NCBI RefSeq assembly: GCF_002946835.1
Contig: NZ_CP026652.1
Span: forward strand, 5,828,001 to 5,892,000
Direction: 5' to 3'
DNA: 64,000 bases
DNA from: Streptomyces dengpaensis
Lineage (GTDB): Bacteria; Actinomycetota; Actinomycetes; Streptomycetales; Streptomycetaceae
Below are positions 37,031 to 47,406 of this stretch, piece by piece. Position 1 is the first letter of the stretch, and the number at the start of each line of letters is the position of its first letter. The position numbers and the translations under genes were made by a program. The notes below the pieces were generated by a model. The model saw nothing but the letters and a program-made list of their open reading frames with translations, did not search any database and was not told the origin of the DNA.

Positions 37031-37220
37031 CTGTACCGCGGGTAACGCAAGTCAACGGCCCGGTGCCAACCAGCAGTTGTGCTTCCGGGGGCGCCTCATG
37101 GGGACGGGGTCCCCTGATCACGCGACTGCGGGCCGTCTGTGGCTTGTCGCGCCCACGCGGCGGAGCCGCACAATGTCACAGCCCCGCGCCCCTGACGCCA
37201 GCTTCCCTGGGCCCCGGTTT
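37031..37220. other. Intergenic spacer with a further Streptomyces-type repeat block
   Basis: Between the GH1 gene (minus, start side) and the emfourin gene (minus, end side). The part 37124-37192 (TGCGGGCCGTCTGTGGCTTG ... GCGGCGGAGCCGC ... CAGCCCCGCGCCCC) looks like a third type of intergenic block that I believe is common in this genus. It holds the small hairpin GCGGC-GGA-GCCGC. Confidence 0.45.
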
Positions 37221-37487
37221 CTATGCGCCCTCCTTCAGGACTCTGGAAATCAGCTTCCTTTGCTCGTCCGTCAAGCGCGGGTCTGCCGCGTACACCGTCT
37301 TGTCGTCCACCGTGATCTGGTAGCTGAATCCGTCCGGTACGCCGATGGGGGGCGTGCCCCGGCCGGCGGAGAGTGCCTGCTCGGCCAGGGCGTGCCACTC
37401 CTGGGCATCGGGCCGGTCCGAGGTGTCCACCTCGGCGTGGCGGTCGATGCCCGCGAATCCGCCCGTGCGCCTTACCTGAATACGCAT
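37221..37487 (-). CDS. Emfourin, inhibitor of protealysin-like proteases
   Basis: An 88-residue cytoplasmic protein with the emfourin pattern: basic first strand MRIQVRRTGGFAGIDRHAEV, the central EWHALAEQAL helix and FSYQITVDDKTVYA. Emfourins bind and block M4 proteases of the protealysin subgroup and are usually encoded next to them. Here it starts 41 bp after the stop of such a protease on the same strand, the expected order. I am sure of the family likeness; inhibition of this particular protease is an inference. Confidence 0.85.
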   Translation of the reverse strand: MRIQVRRTGGFAGIDRHAEVDTSDRPDAQEWHALAEQALSAGRGTPPIGVPDGFSYQITVDDKTVYAADPRLTDEQRKLISRVLKEGA

Positions 37488-37528
37488 GGGTCCTGTCTAG
37501 TACGAGTCGGAGGCCGTGGCCACCGGAG

Positions 37529-38602
37529 CTACATGGCGGGCACTCCGACCTGCTCCCACGCCTTCAGCACGGACTGGAGCTCCTCGCCGCTGTCGCCGTA
37601 CCGTGCCTTCGCGGCCGCGACCGTCAGCTTGGCGAAGTCCGTGAAGCTCGCCTGGGACGAGAGCTCGCCGCCGGTGAGGACGTCGTACCAGATCTGTCCG
37701 GCCCGCTCCCACGCATGGCCGCCGAGGGCGTCGGCGACGAGGTAGAAGGCGTGGTTGGGGATGCCGGAGTTGATGTGGACGCCGCCGTTGTCGCGGCCGG
37801 TGCGGACGTAGCCGTCCATCGTCCCGGGCTGCGGGTCCTTGCCGAGCACGTCGTCGTCGTACGCGCTGCCCGGCTCCTTCATGGAGCGCAGGGCCGTGCC
37901 GGTGACGCGCGGGGCGAGCAGGCCGACGCCGATCAGCCAGTCGGCCTCGGAGGCGGTCTGGCCGAGCGTGTACTGCTTGATCAGCGAGCCGAAGACGTCC
38001 GACATGGACTCGTTCAGGGCGCCCGGCTGGCCGAAGTAGGTGAGGTTCGCCGTGTACTGGGTGACGCCGTGGGTCAGCTCGTGGCCGATGACGTCGACCG
38101 GGATGGTGAAGTCGAGGAAGATCTCGCCGTCACCGTCGCCGAACACCATCTGCTCGCCGTTCCAGAAGGCGTTGTTGTAGTTCTCGTCGAAGTGCACCGT
38201 GGCGTCGAGCGGCAGGCCCTCGCCGTTGATCGAGTTGCGCTGGTACGCCTTGAGGTACAGCTCGAAGGTCGCGCCGAGACCGGCGTACGCGCGGTTGACG
38301 GTGGAGTCCTTGCCCGGCTCGTCGCCCTCGCCGCGGACCTTCTCGCCGGGCAGGTCCTGCTGGTGGCGGGCGTCGTAGATCGTGCGGTGCGGCTGCTCCT
38401 CGGGCGCGTCCGCGGGCGGCGCGACGGCCGGGGCGCCGATGACCGTGGTCAGGCGGCGGTGGGTGCGCTCGTAGGCGTCGCGCTGCAGGGTCTGGCGCGC
38501 GGGTCCGGCGAGCGCGGGGTCCTCGTTCTGGGCGAGCTTGTCGAGGACATGAGGCGGGATGATCGTGCAGAAGACGGGCGTGAAGCCCCCGTGGTTCGTC
38601 AT
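37529..38602 (-). CDS. M4 metallopeptidase, protealysin-like, without signal peptide
   Basis: A 357-residue thermolysin-family zinc protease. The short propeptide has the protealysin motif FCTIIPPHVLDKLA near the start. The catalytic HELTHGVTQYTANLTY gives HExxH, with the third ligand Glu in GALNESMSDVFGSLI; GVHINSGIPNHAFYLVADAL carries the catalytic His region. There is no Sec or Tat signal, so, as in other protealysin-like enzymes, it is either intracellular or leaves by an unknown route. Start ATG 38602 is preceded by AAGGG; a GTG three codons earlier is possible. Confidence 0.92.
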   Translation of the reverse strand: MTNHGGFTPVFCTIIPPHVLDKLAQNEDPALAGPARQTLQRDAYERTHRRLTTVIGAPAVAPPADAPEEQPHRTIYDARHQQDLPGEKVRGEGDEPGKDSTVNRAYAGLGATFELYLKAYQRNSINGEGLPLDATVHFDENYNNAFWNGEQMVFGDGDGEIFLDFTIPVDVIGHELTHGVTQYTANLTYFGQPGALNESMSDVFGSLIKQYTLGQTASEADWLIGVGLLAPRVTGTALRSMKEPGSAYDDDVLGKDPQPGTMDGYVRTGRDNGGVHINSGIPNHAFYLVADALGGHAWERAGQIWYDVLTGGELSSQASFTDFAKLTVAAAKARYGDSGEELQSVLKAWEQVGVPAM

Positions 38603-38794
38603 GCCCGGCACCCTTGCACTGAGTTATGCCTCTGTCACTACCTGCAACCATGATTGGTGAAATGGGGCGATAAGGAGCGGCGGACTCCGTCTGGACGTGG
38701 TATGGCGCACTTTTTGCCCCGTTATGTCGACACGATCCCGCATACTGATACGACCCCTCGCACGGAGGGAGGCTCGGCTAGGCTGCGGAGCATC

Positions 38795-40689
<1,895 letters not shown>

Positions 40690-40712
40690 CCAGCCTGACC
40701 GGCGGTTTTCGT

Positions 40713-40744
40713 GGCCCCGCTCGCCTTACGAGGCGGGCGGGGCC
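40713..40744 (+). terminator. leuA terminator
   Basis: GGCCCCGCTCGCCT, loop TACG, AGGCGGGCGGGGCC: a 14-bp stem with one G-T pair, 24 bases after the leuA stop. No U-run follows. Confidence 0.75.
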
Positions 40745-40875
40745 CGTCATTTACCGGCCAATCCCCGTGGAGGTCACGGGGAGGTCTCGTCCTGGGTACT
40801 GACTCCACATCAACAATGTGGCTAACATCACGCAAGCGCGGCGATGTTGCCGCGGGGTTACGGAGGTGTGCGAGC

Positions 40876-41571
40876 GTGCTGCCAGGATGGGGACGAAACG
40901 GTCGTGCAGTTCAGGTTTCCCGCATCCTGGGCACCCGTACCGCGTGGACCAGCGTCGGCGACGGCGAGTTCTTCTGCCCCGGCTGCGGAGGCGACCGCAA
41001 CTACCAGCGCCTCACCGGCCGTCGCCGCTTCACCCTCCTCGGCGTTCCCGTCCTGCCGCGCGGCGAGACCGGACCCGTCGTCGAATGCGCCGCCTGCCGC
41101 CACCACTACGGCCCCGACGTCCTCGACCACCCCACCACCACCCGCTTCTCCGCGATGCTCCGCGACGCCGTCCACACCGTCGCCCTCGCCGTCCTCGCCA
41201 CGGGCGGCACCTGCTCCCGTACGTCCCTGGAGACCGCCGCAGGCGCCGTGCGCTCGGCCGGCTTCGACGACTGCACGGAGGACCAGCTCGGCGCCCTCGT
41301 CGAGGCGCTCGCCGCGGACACCGGACGGCTCTTCGGGGAGCCCTGCGGCGCCAGCCTGGCCATAGAGCTCCACGAGGCCCTGGACCCGCTGGCACCCCAC
41401 CTCGCCGCCGCGGGCCGGGAGTCGATCCTCCTCCAGGGCGCCCGCATCGCCCTGGCCGACGGGCCGTACACCCCCGCCGAGCGGGAGGTCCTGGCCACCG
41501 TGGGCGCGGCGCTGACGATCTGCTCGGACGACGTGACGCGGCTGCTCGCGGCGGCGCGTACACCGTCGTAG
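40876..41571 (+). CDS. TerB family tellurite-resistance-like protein
   Basis: A 231-residue protein. The N-terminal zinc ribbon is built from FFCPGCGGDRNYQRL and VECAACRHHYGPDVL. The C-terminal helical domain is TerB-like, with acidic helices (LEALAADTGRLFGEP, LLQGARIALADGPYTPAERE); TerB domains sense or bind metal at membrane-linked stress complexes. The start GTG 40876 has GGAGG nine bases upstream; longer upstream frames are not convincing. No other ter genes are nearby, so a tellurite role is not implied. Confidence 0.82.
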   Translation: MLPGWGRNGRAVQVSRILGTRTAWTSVGDGEFFCPGCGGDRNYQRLTGRRRFTLLGVPVLPRGETGPVVECAACRHHYGPDVLDHPTTTRFSAMLRDAVHTVALAVLATGGTCSRTSLETAAGAVRSAGFDDCTEDQLGALVEALAADTGRLFGEPCGASLAIELHEALDPLAPHLAAAGRESILLQGARIALADGPYTPAEREVLATVGAALTICSDDVTRLLAAARTPS

Positions 41572-41586
41572 GTGCCGCAGCGCGCG

Positions 41587-41602
41587 TACTCCCCAGGGAG
41601 TA
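41587..41602. promoter_or_regulatory. Palindromic operator candidate before the MMPL gene
   Basis: TACTCCC-CA-GGGAGTA: 7-bp perfect arms two bases apart, 124 bp upstream of the MMPL start. It is a plausible site for the NarL-type regulator encoded after the MMPL gene, or for another dimeric regulator. Confidence 0.5.
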
Positions 41603-41726
41603 GTCGGGCCGTACGGCCACCCCTCGCAGTACCCCCGGGCTCGCCCTCCCGCACGACGATTCCGCCCTCCCGCGCCGGAAGTCTGGAGACGGCAACCAGA
41701 CATCCATGCCGGAGGGAGGCCCGTCG

Positions 41727-43808
41727 ATGGGGGCCGCAAGGACTGATGTGACACGGGGGCGGCGACGAGCCGTGCCCTGGCTGGTGCTCGGGCTGTGGGT
41801 CGCCGTACTGGCGGCGGTGGGGCCGTTCGCGGCGAAGCTCGCCGATGTGCAGCACGACCGGGTCACCGACTATCTGCCCGCGAGCGCCGACTCCACCCAA
41901 GTCGCGAAGATCCAGGAGCAGTTGCCCGGGGGCCAGAGCACGGAACTCGTGCTCGTCTACCACCGGGACAGCGGTCTGACCGCCGCCGACAAGGCCACGG
42001 CGGAGCGGCAGGTCACCACGATCGCCGGGCAGCACACGCTCAACGGGACGCCGCAGGGCATCCCGTCCGCGGACGGTACGACCCTCATGTACCCGGTCGC
42101 CAGCAACGAGCCCGGCAGCGACGAGGACAAGCGGGACGCCCTCGTCGACGACGTACGCCACGTCGCCCACAGCGAAGGCGGGCTGACGGTCGAGGTCGGC
42201 GGGCCCGGGGCACTGAACACCGATGCCGCCGGCGTGTACAACTCGCTCGGCGGACCGCTGCTCTACACGACCGTCGCCGTCGTGGCCGTCCTGCTGATCC
42301 TCATCTACCGCAGCCCGCTGCTGTGGCTGGTGCCGCTCGTCGTCGCCGGCATCGCGGACTATCTGTCGATGGGCGTCGCCTACGGGCTCAACCAGGCCTT
42401 CGGGACCAGCGTTTCGGGGCAGAGCTCGGGCGTCATGACGATCCTCGTCTTCGGCGCCGGGACGGACTACGCCTTGTTGCTCGTCGCCCGCTACCGGGAG
42501 GAACTGCGGCGCATCGAGCGGCCGTACGACGCGATGCGCGCCGCCCTGCGCGGCTGCGGGCCCGCCGTGCTCGCCTCGTCCGGGACCGTCGCCGCCGGAC
42601 TGCTGTGCCTGCTCGCCGCCGACCTCAACTCCAGCCGGGGCATGGGACCACTCGGCACCGTGGGAGTGCTGTGCGCGCTGGTGGCCATGCTGACGCTGCT
42701 GCCCGCGATCCTCGTCCTGCTGGGCCGCCGGGTGTTCTGGCCGCTCGTGCCCGCGTACGGGAGCACGCCCAAGGCGCGCCGGTCGCTGTTCTCCGCGATG
42801 GGCACCTCGGCGGGGCGGCGCCCGCTGGCCGTCCTCGCGGGCGGTGCCGTCCTGCTCGGCGCGCTCGCCCTGGGGGCCTTCAACCTGCCCGGCTCGATCA
42901 AGCAGGAGGACTCCTTCGTCGACAAGCCCGAGTCGGTCGCCGCCCTGCAGACGCTGGCCCGGGGCTACCCCGACCGAGGCAGCCAGCCCATCGACGTGAT
43001 CACACCGGCCGACCGTGCCGACGCGACCCTGGCGACCGTCCGCGGCACGCAAGGCGTCGCCGACGCGCGGAAGGGACGTACCGGAAACGGCTGGACGGAG
43101 ATCTCCGTCATCGCCGCGGACGCACCACAGTCCGCGGGCGAGACCCGGACCATCAAGGAACTCCGGGACGACCTCAAGGGCTCCTACGTCGGCGGGCCCA
43201 GCGCCCAGCAGATCGACCTGGAGGACACCAACGCCCGGGACCGGCTCATCGTCGTCCCGATCGTCCTCGCCTCCGTCCTGCTGATCCTGATCGCTCTGCT
43301 GCGCTCGCTGGTCGCACCGCTGATGCTGGTGGCCGCCGTGGTCGCGGTATGGGGCGCCGCGCTCGGGATCGGCGGGCTGGTCTTCGGGCCGCTGCTCGGT
43401 TTCGAGGGCACCGATCCGGGGCTCGGGCTCCTGTCCTTCGTGTTCCTCGTCGCCCTGGGCGTGGACTACGGCATCTTCCTCCTGCACCGGATGCGGGAGG
43501 AGTCGATACGGGGTGCCGAGCCGGTCGCCGCCGCGCTCAGCGCGCTGCGGACCACGGGCGGCGTGATCGCCTCCGCGGGACTCGTCCTCGCCGCCACCTT
43601 CGCCGTCCTCACCAACATGGGGCTGGTGCAGCTCGTCGAGCTGGGCTTCGTGATCGCGGTCGGTGTGCTGCTGGACACCTTCCTCGTCCGGACCTACCTG
43701 GTGACCAGCGCGAGCGTCGCCCTCGGACGGAGAGTGTGGTGGCCGGGCCGGCTGTCCAAGGCCCCCGAGCCGCTCCGGCCGTCGGAGCGGCAGCCGGAGC
43801 CCGTGTGA
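41727..43808 (+). CDS. MMPL family RND-type exporter
   Basis: A 693-residue membrane transporter of the MMPL group, with about 12 helices in two repeats (first helix AVPWLVLGLWVAVLAAVGPF). Motifs GTDYALLLVARYREELRR (repeat 1) and GVDYGIFLLHRMREESIRGA (repeat 2) are the proton-relay Asp-Tyr pairs. Each repeat has an outer loop. Such proteins export lipids or drugs using the proton gradient. ATG 41727 follows GGAGGGAGG by eight bases; an earlier ATG lies before that site. It is probably regulated by the two-component system that follows its terminator. Confidence 0.92.
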   Translation: MGAARTDVTRGRRRAVPWLVLGLWVAVLAAVGPFAAKLADVQHDRVTDYLPASADSTQVAKIQEQLPGGQSTELVLVYHRDSGLTAADKATAERQVTTIAGQHTLNGTPQGIPSADGTTLMYPVASNEPGSDEDKRDALVDDVRHVAHSEGGLTVEVGGPGALNTDAAGVYNSLGGPLLYTTVAVVAVLLILIYRSPLLWLVPLVVAGIADYLSMGVAYGLNQAFGTSVSGQSSGVMTILVFGAGTDYALLLVARYREELRRIERPYDAMRAALRGCGPAVLASSGTVAAGLLCLLAADLNSSRGMGPLGTVGVLCALVAMLTLLPAILVLLGRRVFWPLVPAYGSTPKARRSLFSAMGTSAGRRPLAVLAGGAVLLGALALGAFNLPGSIKQEDSFVDKPESVAALQTLARGYPDRGSQPIDVITPADRADATLATVRGTQGVADARKGRTGNGWTEISVIAADAPQSAGETRTIKELRDDLKGSYVGGPSAQQIDLEDTNARDRLIVVPIVLASVLLILIALLRSLVAPLMLVAAVVAVWGAALGIGGLVFGPLLGFEGTDPGLGLLSFVFLVALGVDYGIFLLHRMREESIRGAEPVAAALSALRTTGGVIASAGLVLAATFAVLTNMGLVQLVELGFVIAVGVLLDTFLVRTYLVTSASVALGRRVWWPGRLSKAPEPLRPSERQPEPV

Positions 43809-43829
43809 TCCGTCAGCCCGTGTGAACCC

Positions 43830-43862
43830 GAGGGCGCCCCTCTCTGCCGGAGGGGCGCCCTC
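43830..43862 (+). terminator. Strong hairpin between the MMPL gene and the kinase gene
   Basis: GAGGGCGCCCCTC, loop TCTGCCG, GAGGGGCGCCCTC: a perfect 13-bp stem, ending 10 bases before the histidine kinase ATG. An in-frame GTG at 43822 would put this hairpin inside the coding region and is rejected as start. Confidence 0.85.
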
Positions 43863-43872
43863 CTACCGGAAG

Positions 43873-45348
43873 ATGAACCCCGTGCAGGCAACGACGACAA
43901 CGGCGCGGCCCCGCCCCGGCGAGCGGATCATCGCGGCGGTCAGCCGCGATCCCCGGACCGCCGCGCGCGCCACCCGCAACGACGCGCTGCTGGCCGCGGT
44001 GACCGCTCTCCTCGCCGTGGCCATGGGCCTGTTAACCGACGAGGCACGCAGTCCCGACGCGCTCGGCTGGACGCTGCTGCTCGCGGCCCAGGTGCCGCTC
44101 GTGTGGCGGCGGCGCCGTCCACTGCTGGTGCTGGCCCTGGTGGTGGCGCTGATGGTGCCGTACCACGCCCTCGACAACAACCACGTCGCGCCCACCCCGG
44201 CGGCGTGCGTCGCGCTCTACACCGTCGCCGTGACCGGCCGGCCCCTGCGCACACTCGCGACGGGCATCGCCGTCCTCACCGTCTCGGTGAACGTGATGCT
44301 CACGGTCGACACCCACCAGGCCGTCGAACTGCTGCGGATCTCCGGCTGGGTCATCGCCGTGCTCTTCTTCGGCGTCGCCGTCCGCTACTACCGCCAGTAC
44401 GTCGCCGCCATCGTCGAACGCGCCGAACGCGCCGAACGCACCCGCGAGGAGGAGGCCCGCCGCCGGGTGGCCGAGGAACGCCTGCGCATCGCCCGTGACC
44501 TGCACGACCTGCTCGCCCACAGCATCACCCTCGTCGGCGTCCAGACCTCCGTCGCCGCGCACGTCCTGGCCGCCGACCCCGAGCGACTGGACCGGGCGGC
44601 GGTCGCGAAGGCCCTCGACGACATCGCCGAGACCTGCCGGTCGGCGCGCGGCGAACTGCGTACGACGCTGGAGGTGCTGCGCGCGTCGGAGTACGGCTCC
44701 GTGTACGGAGGCGAGGGCCGCGGGCCGCTGCCCGGGCTCGACGGGGTGCCCGACCTGGTGGCCGCGGCGCGCACGGCGGGCGCCGAGGTGGCGGCGGCGG
44801 TCGCGGTGGGCGCGGGCGACGTCCCGTCCGCCGTGGGTGCCGCCGCGTACCGGATCGTCCAGGAGGCGCTGACGAACGCGGTACGGCACGCGGGCCCGGA
44901 CGTGAGCGTACAGGTGGAACTGCGGGCGGAGGACTGGGCTCTGCGGGTGACGGTCACGGACGACGGGGTCGGTGACAGCGACTCGGGCGGCACGCCCGGG
45001 TTCGGGCTCATCGGGATGCGGGAGCGGGCTCGTAGTGTGGGCGGGACGTTGGAGGCCGGGGCGCGGAAGGGCGGCGGGTTCGGGGTGTGGGCGGTGCTGC
45101 CGACGGGGGCTGGGGGCGCGGCGCGGACGGGCGAACGGGAAGGTGCGCGGGACCTGGAAGCCGTAGGCGGTTCTGAAGGCGTACGGGACCGGGAAGCCGT
45201 ACGTGGTTCCGAAGCCGTACGAGATCCGGATGCCGTACGTGGTTCCGAAGCCGTACGGGCATCCGATCCCCCCGTGACCGAACCCGGACCCGGACCCGGA
45301 CCCGCACCCCTACCCGCCCCCGAACCGGAACGGGGCGAACCCCGATGA
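43873..45348 (+). CDS. NarL-type sensor histidine kinase with repeated C-terminal tail
   Basis: A 491-residue membrane kinase. Four to five hydrophobic segments (DALLAAVTALLAVAMGLL first) precede a coiled coil (ERAERAERTREEEARRR), the H-box IARDLHDLLAHSITLVGVQ with phospho-His, and the ATPase part (YRIVQEALTNAVRHAG, GFGLIGMRERARSVGG). After the catalytic domain come about 75 extra residues: three 12-residue units like AVRDPDAVRGSE (36-bp DNA repeats), then a Pro-rich run (EPGPGPGPAPLPAPEPE). The tail looks disordered. The gene overlaps its regulator by four bases; the pair probably senses an envelope signal and controls the MMPL exporter. Confidence 0.92.
   Translation: MNPVQATTTTARPRPGERIIAAVSRDPRTAARATRNDALLAAVTALLAVAMGLLTDEARSPDALGWTLLLAAQVPLVWRRRRPLLVLALVVALMVPYHALDNNHVAPTPAACVALYTVAVTGRPLRTLATGIAVLTVSVNVMLTVDTHQAVELLRISGWVIAVLFFGVAVRYYRQYVAAIVERAERAERTREEEARRRVAEERLRIARDLHDLLAHSITLVGVQTSVAAHVLAADPERLDRAAVAKALDDIAETCRSARGELRTTLEVLRASEYGSVYGGEGRGPLPGLDGVPDLVAAARTAGAEVAAAVAVGAGDVPSAVGAAAYRIVQEALTNAVRHAGPDVSVQVELRAEDWALRVTVTDDGVGDSDSGGTPGFGLIGMRERARSVGGTLEAGARKGGGFGVWAVLPTGAGGAARTGEREGARDLEAVGGSEGVRDREAVRGSEAVRDPDAVRGSEAVRASDPPVTEPGPGPGPAPLPAPEPERGEPR
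45150..45262 (+). repeat. 36-bp tandem repeats in kinase tail
   Basis: About three copies of a 36-bp unit with the half-unit GAAGCCGTACGTGGTTCC, followed by repeats of CCCGGA (45284-45304). They encode the disordered kinase tail. Confidence 0.8.
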
Positions 45349-46019
45349 CCATCCGCGTACTCCTCGCCGACGACCAGACGCTCGTGCGCGCCGCGTTCGC
45401 CATGCTCGTCGAATCGGCGCGGGACATGGAGGTGGTGGGGCAGGCGGCCACGGGGCGGGAGGCCGTGGAGCTGGCGCGCAGCGTGCGGGCCGATCTGATC
45501 GTCATGGACATCCGCATGCCCGACCTGGACGGCATCGAGGCCACCCGGCTCATCGCGGCCGACGAGGACCTGGCCGGGGTCAGGGTCCTGGTCCTCACCA
45601 CGTACGACACCGACGAGCACATCGTGGAGGCCCTGCGCGCGGGCGCCTCCGGCTTCCTGGTGAAGGACACGAGGCCCGCCGAACTCCTCGACGCCATCCG
45701 TACGGTGGCCGCCGGCGACGCCCTGCTCTCGCCGGCGCCGACCGCCCGGCTGATCGCCCGCTTCCTGCGCGGCCCGTCGGTTCCGGCGCCCGCGGGGAGC
45801 GGCCCCGAATGCCTCTCCGAACGTGAGCGCGAGGTGCTGACGCTAGTCGCGCGCGGCCTGAACAACACCGAGATAGCGGGAGCGTTGGGCCTGAGCCCGC
45901 TCACCGCGAAGACCCATGTCAGCCGCATCATGGGCAAGCTGGGTGCCCGCGACCGTACCCAGCTGGTGATCGTGGCGTACGAGTCGGGGCTCGTCACTCC
46001 CGGCACCGCATCTGGCTGA
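45345..46019 (+). CDS. NarL/LuxR-type response regulator
   Basis: A 224-residue DNA-binding regulator. Receiver: VLLADDQTLVR, phospho-Asp in LIVMDIRMPDLDG, Lys in GFLVKDTRPAE. LuxR HTH: LSEREREVLTLVARGLNNTE and AKTHVSRIMGKL. ATG overlaps the kinase stop by four bases. The natural C-terminus is present (VAYESGLVTPGTASG). Likely target: the palindrome at 41587 before the MMPL gene, and possibly its own operon. Confidence 0.94.
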   Translation: MTIRVLLADDQTLVRAAFAMLVESARDMEVVGQAATGREAVELARSVRADLIVMDIRMPDLDGIEATRLIAADEDLAGVRVLVLTTYDTDEHIVEALRAGASGFLVKDTRPAELLDAIRTVAAGDALLSPAPTARLIARFLRGPSVPAPAGSGPECLSEREREVLTLVARGLNNTEIAGALGLSPLTAKTHVSRIMGKLGARDRTQLVIVAYESGLVTPGTASG

Positions 46020-46055
46020 CGTCACGTCAACACGCCGTAGCGACACGGGTATTGA

Positions 46056-46073
46056 TGTGCCACCTGGGGCACA
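46056..46073. promoter_or_regulatory. Inverted repeat upstream of the sialidase gene
   Basis: TGTGCC-N6-GGCACA lies 67 bp before the sialidase start. A TGACGTCA palindrome is at 46017-46024. Either may be an operator; neither matches a site I know with certainty. Confidence 0.4.
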
Positions 46074-46139
46074 TTAGGTTTTCCTGGACATCCCACGTCA
46101 CACGTCCGATGTTCTGTCCGCCGCTGCCCAGGGAGTGTC

Positions 46140-47357
46140 ATGACCGTCAAACGCCGCCTGGCCGCTTCGGCCGCGGTCACCGGGCTGCTCACCGCCCTCA
46201 CCGCCCTCGCGGCCCCCGGTACGGCCGTGGCCGCGCCGCCCGCGAGCCGGAGCTGCACGTCCTCCGTCCCGTACACGGCGGGCCAGGACGGCTACGACAC
46301 GTACCGCATCCCGGCGACCGTCACGACCCGGGCGGGCACGCTGCTCGCCTTCGCCGAGGGAAGGCGCAACGGCGCGGGCGACACCGACAACATCGACGTG
46401 GTCCTCAGACGCTCCCACGACGGCGGCTGCACCTGGAGCGCGCTCCAGGTGGTGGCGTCCGGAGACGGCGACACACGGGGCAACCCGGCGCCGGTCGTGG
46501 ACCCGCGCACGGGCCGTATCGTCCTCCTCACCTCCTACAACAGCGGCGCGGTGACCGAGGCGCAGATCATGCGCGGCGAGGCCACACCGGAACAAAGCCG
46601 CCGCGTCTTCGTCCAGACGAGCGGCGACAACGGCCGCCACTTCTCCGCACCGCGCGACATCACGGCGGACGTCAAACTCCCGAACTGGCGCTGGTACGCC
46701 ACGGGCCCCGGCCACGCGCTCGCGCTGCGCCACGGACCGCACGCCGGCCGCCTGGTGGTCCCCGCCAACCACTCCACGGCCCCGCCCGTCGGCTCCCCGG
46801 ACACCGGCCAGGAGCCCAGGTACTATGGCGCCCACGCCCTCTACAGCGACAACGGCGGCCTGACCTGGCGCATGGGCTTCATCGACGACTCGTACGACGG
46901 CGTCGACAACGCGAACGAAAGCCTGGCCGCCGAACTCCCCGACGGCCGTATCTACTTCACCTCCCGGGACCAGAACGGCACGAGCGTGGGCAACCGCCTC
47001 GACTCCTACTCCAGCGACGGAGCCGAGACCCTCGACCGCCCCTACGCCGTCCAGCCCACCCTGAACGACGTCCCCGTGGTCCAGGCCTCCGTCCTCCAGC
47101 TCACCGGCCGGGCCGCCCCGCTCCTCTTCTCCGGCCCTTCCGTCCCCACCGCCCGCCAGTCCATGGCCGTCTGGCGCAGCACGAACGGCGGCACGACCTT
47201 CACCAAGGCGACCACGCTGTCCACCCAGCGGGCCGCGTACTCCGACCTCGTACAGCTGAGCAGGAGCCGGGTCGGTCTCCTCTACGAGACGGGCGTGACG
47301 GGGACGTACGAGACGATCGAGTTCAGGCGGGTGCCGGTGGACGACCTCCTCGGCTAG
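46140..47357 (+). CDS. Secreted exo-alpha-sialidase (GH33)
   Basis: A 405-residue exported sialidase that frees terminal sialic acid from glycans. Signal peptide: MTVKRRLAASAAVTGLLTAL, then TALAAPGTAVA. The YRIP motif (TYRIPATVTT, Arg of the triad) is near residue 56. Four Asp-boxes are seen: SHDGGCTW, SGDNGRHF, SDNGGLTW and STNGGTTF. Nucleophile-region Tyr and late Arg residues (RYYGAHAL; LLYETG) are present. Its stop codon TAG is the first part of an inserted hairpin repeat. It is convergent with a lyase/ABC-transporter operon that could import and cleave the released sugar. Confidence 0.92.
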   Translation: MTVKRRLAASAAVTGLLTALTALAAPGTAVAAPPASRSCTSSVPYTAGQDGYDTYRIPATVTTRAGTLLAFAEGRRNGAGDTDNIDVVLRRSHDGGCTWSALQVVASGDGDTRGNPAPVVDPRTGRIVLLTSYNSGAVTEAQIMRGEATPEQSRRVFVQTSGDNGRHFSAPRDITADVKLPNWRWYATGPGHALALRHGPHAGRLVVPANHSTAPPVGSPDTGQEPRYYGAHALYSDNGGLTWRMGFIDDSYDGVDNANESLAAELPDGRIYFTSRDQNGTSVGNRLDSYSSDGAETLDRPYAVQPTLNDVPVVQASVLQLTGRAAPLLFSGPSVPTARQSMAVWRSTNGGTTFTKATTLSTQRAAYSDLVQLSRSRVGLLYETGVTGTYETIEFRRVPVDDLLG

Positions 47358-47389
47358 GGCCTGTCCGGCATGATCCGCCGGACAGCCCT
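47354..47389. terminator. Hairpin between sialidase and lyase genes; solo end-pair of the MITE family
   Basis: CTGTCCGGC (47361-47369), loop ATGATCC, GCCGGACAG (47377-47385), flanked by CTAGGGC and CCCTGG. It matches the outer ends of the 226-bp element at 52518-52743 with the centre missing. It serves both convergent genes as terminator and supplies the sialidase TAG. Confidence 0.75.
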
Positions 47390-47406
47390 GGCGTGGGAGC
47401 CGGTCC

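Noticed and set aside
37030..37075. Leaderless promoter for the GH1 gene (TTGACT ... TACAGA)
   Set aside because: The spacing is only 14 bases, too short for a normal sigma-70 type promoter.
40711..40875. Longer TerB-protein start
   Set aside because: It overlaps the leuA terminator; GTG 40876 has a good GGAGG site.
43822..43872. Kinase start at GTG 43822
   Set aside because: It would put a perfect 13-bp terminator hairpin in the coding region.
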